Origin: Bacillota bacterium
Lineage (GTDB): Bacteria; Bacillota; Clostridia; Lachnospirales; Lachnospiraceae
DNA: 8,087 bases
Direction: 5' to 3'
NCBI GenBank assembly: GCA_023409835.1
Contig: JAEYQV010000005.1
Coordinates: 1-8,087, forward strand
Shown: positions 5,470-8,087 of the stretch, one piece after another
How the letters are laid out: the number at the start of each line of letters is the position of its first letter
Numbering within the stretch: the first letter of the stretch is position 1
Made by a program: the position numbers and the translations under genes
Notes under the pieces: model-generated
Seen by the model: only the letters and a program-made list of their open reading frames with translations
Databases searched by the model: none
What the model was told of the DNA's origin: nothing

Positions 5470-7464
5470 ATGCGGAAACTAAATAGAGTGCTTACACTGA
5501 AGACGAAGCTGATCGCCATGCTGATCGCTGTCAGCCTGATTCCTGTATTGATAACAGGATATCGATCCTATACGATTTCTCATAAGGTTTTAAGGTCAAA
5601 ATTAGAGACAACGAGTAAGCAGACCATTGATGAGATTGCAAGGGGAATCGATAATTATTTTACCGCGATGTCGAACATTATGCAGATCCTGGCCAATGAT
5701 ATTAACGTCAAATCAGCGGATAACAGCACCTACTTTGAATTCGCTAAGGGCTTGATTGCAAACATTAAGGCTACCGATACGTCATTATTAAACATCTATG
5801 TGGGCACCGAAAGTGGTATGTTCTATACGGATCCCAAGCTGGAGCTGCCCGATGATTTTAACCACAGGAAGAGAGACTGGTACATACAGGCAGTAAAGAA
5901 TCCGGGAAAAGTCATCATAACAGATCCCTATGTGGATGTAGCGACCGGACAGCAGGTAATATCCCTGACCATGGCAGTACAAAACAACGAGACACTAGTC
6001 GGTGTGGCGGGTATGGATATCGAGCTCAATGCATTATCCGTTTCTCTGTCCGACATTAAAGTAGGGGATAACGGATACGTCTATATTACAGATAAAAGCG
6101 GGCACTTAATCTCACATCCCGAGAGGGAATTGATTGGCACGGATACCATTACCACTCTTTCCCTATGGGATGATGTAAAGGGAAATCATAGGGGCTTCAC
6201 AACTTATGAATATAAGGGTGATAAGAGGTTTGCCAGCTTTGAAACCAGTGAACTGACCGGCTGGAAGATAATATCCAGCATGGATGATGCGGAATTAAGC
6301 GCGGATACCCATCGAATTATGACCGCAATAAATATAATTTCAATGTTTACAGTCTTTGCCTCCGTAATTGTATCCGTACTATTCAGTCGTCCGATCTCAA
6401 AGAATATCCGCACTCTTCTGTCGGCCCTGGACAGGTTATCACAGGGTGATCTGACTACCACCGTAACGCTTCAGTCCAAGGATGAATTTCGTTTATTAAG
6501 CAACCATTTTAATGAAATGGCAGGCAACATCTCCTTATTAGTCAGGAATGTAAACGAAGCCTCCACCACTGTAATGGATACGTCTGCAGCTCTGGCGAAT
6601 ATGGCGGAGGAGACCAACGCTTCTCTGTACGAAGTAACCAGAGCCGTCGAGGAAGTGGCAAAGGGAGCTACCGAGCAGGCGCAGAATGCCGGCGAAGGCG
6701 CTTCCAGCATTAGCGAATTAGCTGATAAATTAACCGGTATTGAACGCTCAAACGAGACCATGGATCATTTATCAAAGAATGCAAGAGAGCTTACACTCAA
6801 GGGTCTTGAGGACATGGAGGTCTTAATGCAGAGCACGGACAGTACCCTGGCATCCACCTCCAGAGTCTCCGAGCTTGTCTCCGCAACCAACGAAAGCATG
6901 AAGCATATCAATGCCATCTCCGATACAATCGATATGATTACTTCACAGACAAATTTACTCGCACTGAATGCGTCAATTGAGGCTGCCAGAGCCGGAGAGA
7001 GCGGCAGGGGTTTTGCTGTGGTCGCTTCAGAGATCAGAAACCTTGCTGAGCAGTCAAAAGCTTCTACCGTGAGAATCAAGGATATTGTAGAGGATATTCT
7101 GCAGAAGACGGAGCTATCCGTGGAGGCCATGGAAGTATCCAATCATAATGTGAAAGAACAGGTTACTCTCGTCAACCGGACTCAGAATCTGTTCAATGAA
7201 ATCATCGAAGCTGTCCGCGTACTATCGGAAAGTATCTCCGAGATAAAACATCACACCGATGACATTTCACAGCATAAGAATAATATTGTATTCCAGATAG
7301 AGAATATATCTGCCATCTCACAGGAAGCAGCTTCCGCCACGGAGGAGGTAACAGCTTCCGCAGAGCAGATAACAGTTACTATGGATGAGATAACACAACA
7401 AGCAGTGGAGCTGCAGCAATTATCAACACAGCTGCAGGAGAGGATTCATACCTTTAAATTCTAA
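5470..7464 (+). CDS. Methyl-accepting chemotaxis protein with dCache sensor domain
   Basis: This is a complete 664-residue transmembrane chemoreceptor. Membrane segment 1 is about residues 13-32. The extracellular dCache_1 domain spans about 35-278, segment 2 about 284-305, HAMP about 306-357, and the cytoplasmic coiled-coil signalling domain runs to the end. The hairpin tip is canonical: QTNLLALNASIEAARAG then ESGRGFAVVASEIRNLAEQ (about 493-528), the site that binds CheA and CheW. About 22 heptads on each side of the tip suggest the 44H class (inference). In the sensor domain, Tyr110, Arg135, Trp137, Tyr138 and Asp183 match, in order and nearly in spacing, the amino-acid-binding motif of dCache_1 receptors such as PctA. 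No C-terminal CheR-tethering pentapeptide (NWETF type) is present; the protein ends IHTFKF. The start has GGAGGA (5455-5460) at 9-nt spacing. It is a single-gene unit ended by the terminator at 7582-7622. Confidence 0.95.
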   Translation: MRKLNRVLTLKTKLIAMLIAVSLIPVLITGYRSYTISHKVLRSKLETTSKQTIDEIARGIDNYFTAMSNIMQILANDINVKSADNSTYFEFAKGLIANIKATDTSLLNIYVGTESGMFYTDPKLELPDDFNHRKRDWYIQAVKNPGKVIITDPYVDVATGQQVISLTMAVQNNETLVGVAGMDIELNALSVSLSDIKVGDNGYVYITDKSGHLISHPERELIGTDTITTLSLWDDVKGNHRGFTTYEYKGDKRFASFETSELTGWKIISSMDDAELSADTHRIMTAINIISMFTVFASVIVSVLFSRPISKNIRTLLSALDRLSQGDLTTTVTLQSKDEFRLLSNHFNEMAGNISLLVRNVNEASTTVMDTSAALANMAEETNASLYEVTRAVEEVAKGATEQAQNAGEGASSISELADKLTGIERSNETMDHLSKNARELTLKGLEDMEVLMQSTDSTLASTSRVSELVSATNESMKHINAISDTIDMITSQTNLLALNASIEAARAGESGRGFAVVASEIRNLAEQSKASTVRIKDIVEDILQKTELSVEAMEVSNHNVKEQVTLVNRTQNLFNEIIEAVRVLSESISEIKHHTDDISQHKNNIVFQIENISAISQEAASATEEVTASAEQITVTMDEITQQAVELQQLSTQLQERIHTFKF

Positions 7465-7520
7465 TAACATTACCTCCCCTACCGTTTCTCTAAGCCAGTC
7501 TTCCTCCCATGGGCTGTAAT

Positions 7521-7569
7521 GGATACGGGGTAGCCTCCGGTCAGACCGGCTGACGACGGCTGAATATCC
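7521..7569 (+). other. GC-rich foldable element after the chemoreceptor gene
   Basis: Short nested complementary segments occur within 50 nt: GGATA (7521-7525) with TATCC (7565-7569), AGCC (7532-7535) with GGCT (7558-7561), and a core that can form CCGGT/ACCGG (7537-7549) or, alternatively, GTCAG/CTGAC (7540-7554). It lies in the presumed 3' untranslated region and is richer in GC than its surroundings. It matches no structured RNA family that I recognise. The remainder of 7465-7581 shows nothing else. Confidence 0.35.
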
Positions 7570-7581
7570 GATATAAAAATT

Positions 7582-7622
7582 AGTGGAAACAACGCCCGCA
7601 TTTTGGTTGTTTCCACTTTTTT
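7582..7622 (+). terminator. Strong intrinsic terminator of the chemoreceptor gene
   Basis: AGTGGAAACAAC (7582-7593) pairs perfectly over 12 bp with GTTGTTTCCACT (7606-7617), followed by five more Ts (7618-7622). On the minus strand the same stem is followed by AATTTTT, so it probably also stops transcripts from the acetyltransferase remnant at 7702-7855. Confidence 0.88.
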
Positions 7623-7701
7623 ATAAGTAAAATATCTCTGAATATAATCATCTCTCCCGATATTAAGGGTTAGCAGCAACTCATTATCACCGGCCCATAT
7701 A

Positions 7702-7855
7702 TTATTCCTGTTCCCCTTGTTCCTTCTTCCACCAGTCCCTCTTTCGATAAAGAATATCATCAAATCTTCGGTAGCCGACTCTCTTATAGAACTTCTGGGC
7801 CTTCAGATTCTCCGATCCGGTAAACAGTTGGAAATCATGAACATGTGATATTCAT
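7702..7855 (-). pseudogene. GNAT-family acetyltransferase remnant with internal deletion and frameshift
   Basis: The last 49 codons of a GNAT N-acetyltransferase-like reading frame are present (7851 to the stop at 7702-7704). Its HVHDFQLFTGSENLKAQKFY and KRVGYRRFDDILYRKRDWW match the usual C-terminal end of the fold: the strand before LFTGS, then the N-L-x-A-x-x-F-Y-x-x-x-G-Y motif. The acetyl-CoA-binding motif A that should lie upstream is absent. Instead the frame closes at TGA (7852-7854). Directly there, in another frame, sits a normal gene start: AGGAGG (7864-7869), 8-nt spacing, and ATG at 7855 giving MNITCS and stop. The simplest reading is that about 100 or more codons were deleted between the first few codons and the C-terminal part, leaving a frameshifted junction. 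A sequencing error cannot explain the missing length. Confidence 0.68.
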
Positions 7856-7863
7856 TCCGATAA

Positions 7864-7906
7864 CCTCCTATGAGTAACATTATATTACATATTTGTCTTT
7901 ATTCAA
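7864..7906 (-). promoter_or_regulatory. Promoter and ribosome binding site of the acetyltransferase remnant
   Basis: On the minus strand, TTGAAT (7901-7906), a 16-bp spacer and TATAAT (7879-7884) form a good promoter. The AGGAGG site (7864-7869) follows just after the expected transcription start near 7872, which makes the leader unusually short. These intact start signals support the view that the body of the gene, not its start, was lost. Confidence 0.55.
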
Positions 7907-7967
7907 CCACTTTTATCGAAGTAACCTTCTCAGCTTAAGCTCCGAGAGACAACCAGGCAGCCGGAAG

Positions 7968-8030
7968 TTTGACAGCTAAATAAAGAAAAAATCTCTGTAA
8001 GCCTTGATATAGGCTTATTTTTTTGTCAAA
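7968..8030 (+). terminator. Intrinsic terminator with outer inverted repeat, no visible gene upstream
   Basis: TAAGCCT (7998-8004) pairs perfectly with AGGCTTA (8011-8017) around a 6-nt loop, followed by seven Ts (8018-8024). An outer TTTGACA (7968-7974) pairs with TGTCAAA (8024-8030), and an A-rich run inside could pair with the T-run as an antiterminator-like alternative. No plus-strand gene precedes it after 7464. On the minus strand the hairpin is followed a few bases later by six Ts, so it may instead end a transcript entering from the right. Confidence 0.65.
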
Positions 8031-8044
8031 TTTTATGTATTTAG

Positions 8045-8076
8045 TTGTAGCTATTTATAGCTATATATGGTATAAT
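8045..8076 (+). promoter_or_regulatory. Outward-facing promoter with palindromic spacer
   Basis: A perfect TATAAT (8071-8076) is preceded by TGG, an extended -10 element. The nearest -35-like hexamer is TTGTAG (8045-8050), 20 bp away, longer than the usual 17. Between them lies TAGCTA-TTTA-TAGCTA (8048-8063), including the perfect palindrome TATAGCTATA (8056-8065). A gene beyond the right edge would be transcribed from here; an ATG at 8082 is too close to the start site and has no clear ribosome binding site. Confidence 0.5.
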
Positions 8077-8087
8077 AAGGCATGGAG

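Noticed and set aside
7478..7487. CCTACCGTTT, matching one arm and the centre of the reductase operator
   Set aside because: The second arm (GGTAGG) is missing, so a dimeric TetR-family protein would not be expected to bind well.
7479..7763. 94-codon minus-strand frame across the chemoreceptor 3' region
   Set aside because: It overlaps the acetyltransferase tail in another frame, runs through the 12-bp terminator stem and has no domain or ribosome binding site.

Overview
The window looks like chromosomal DNA from a Gram-positive, low-to-moderate GC anaerobe of the Clostridia, most likely Lachnospiraceae or a close relative. This is inferred from strong AGGAGG-type ribosome binding sites, AT-rich promoters with near-consensus TATAAT boxes, a lipoprotein signal without outer-membrane features, a Big_2 surface protein, a DUF368 membrane protein and a long-armed chemoreceptor. 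No phage, transposon, CRISPR or RNA gene was recognised.

Layout. Positions 1-970 (minus) hold the N-terminal part of a CotH-domain lipoprotein that runs off the left edge. Positions 1279-2124 (minus) hold a secreted Big_2 protein with an uncharacterised C-terminal domain. The promoters of these two genes share an identical 13-bp core at nearly the same place relative to the -10 box. Positions 2302-2895 and 3040-4029 (plus) are a TetR-family regulator and an aldo/keto reductase. A near-identical inverted repeat, CTACC-N4-GGTAG, lies in front of each, which points to an autoregulated, small-molecule-responsive pair. A hairpin and a degenerate 9-nt tandem repeat then separate the reductase from a converging DUF368 (PopT-like) gene at 4259-5131 (minus). 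That gene seems to start behind a short overlapping leader ORF. Positions 5470-7464 (plus) encode a complete dCache/HAMP chemoreceptor with residues typical of amino-acid sensing.

The right end (7465-8087) has no intact gene. It holds a small GC-rich fold, a strong bidirectional-looking terminator, and what appears to be a GNAT acetyltransferase pseudogene. The pseudogene keeps its promoter, ribosome binding site and start codon, but these are joined out of frame to only the last ~47 codons of the enzyme. Beyond it are a second terminator with no visible gene in front of it and an outward-facing promoter with a palindrome in its spacer.

Apart from the TetR/reductase pair the genes do not form one pathway: they are mostly single transcription units with their own promoters, covering cell surface, envelope lipid recycling, detoxification or metabolism, and chemotaxis. 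I see no convincing wholly new multi-gene system. The most worthwhile points are the two-operator circuit, the internally deleted acetyltransferase, the leader ORF before the DUF368 gene, the shared promoter core and the 9-nt repeat array.
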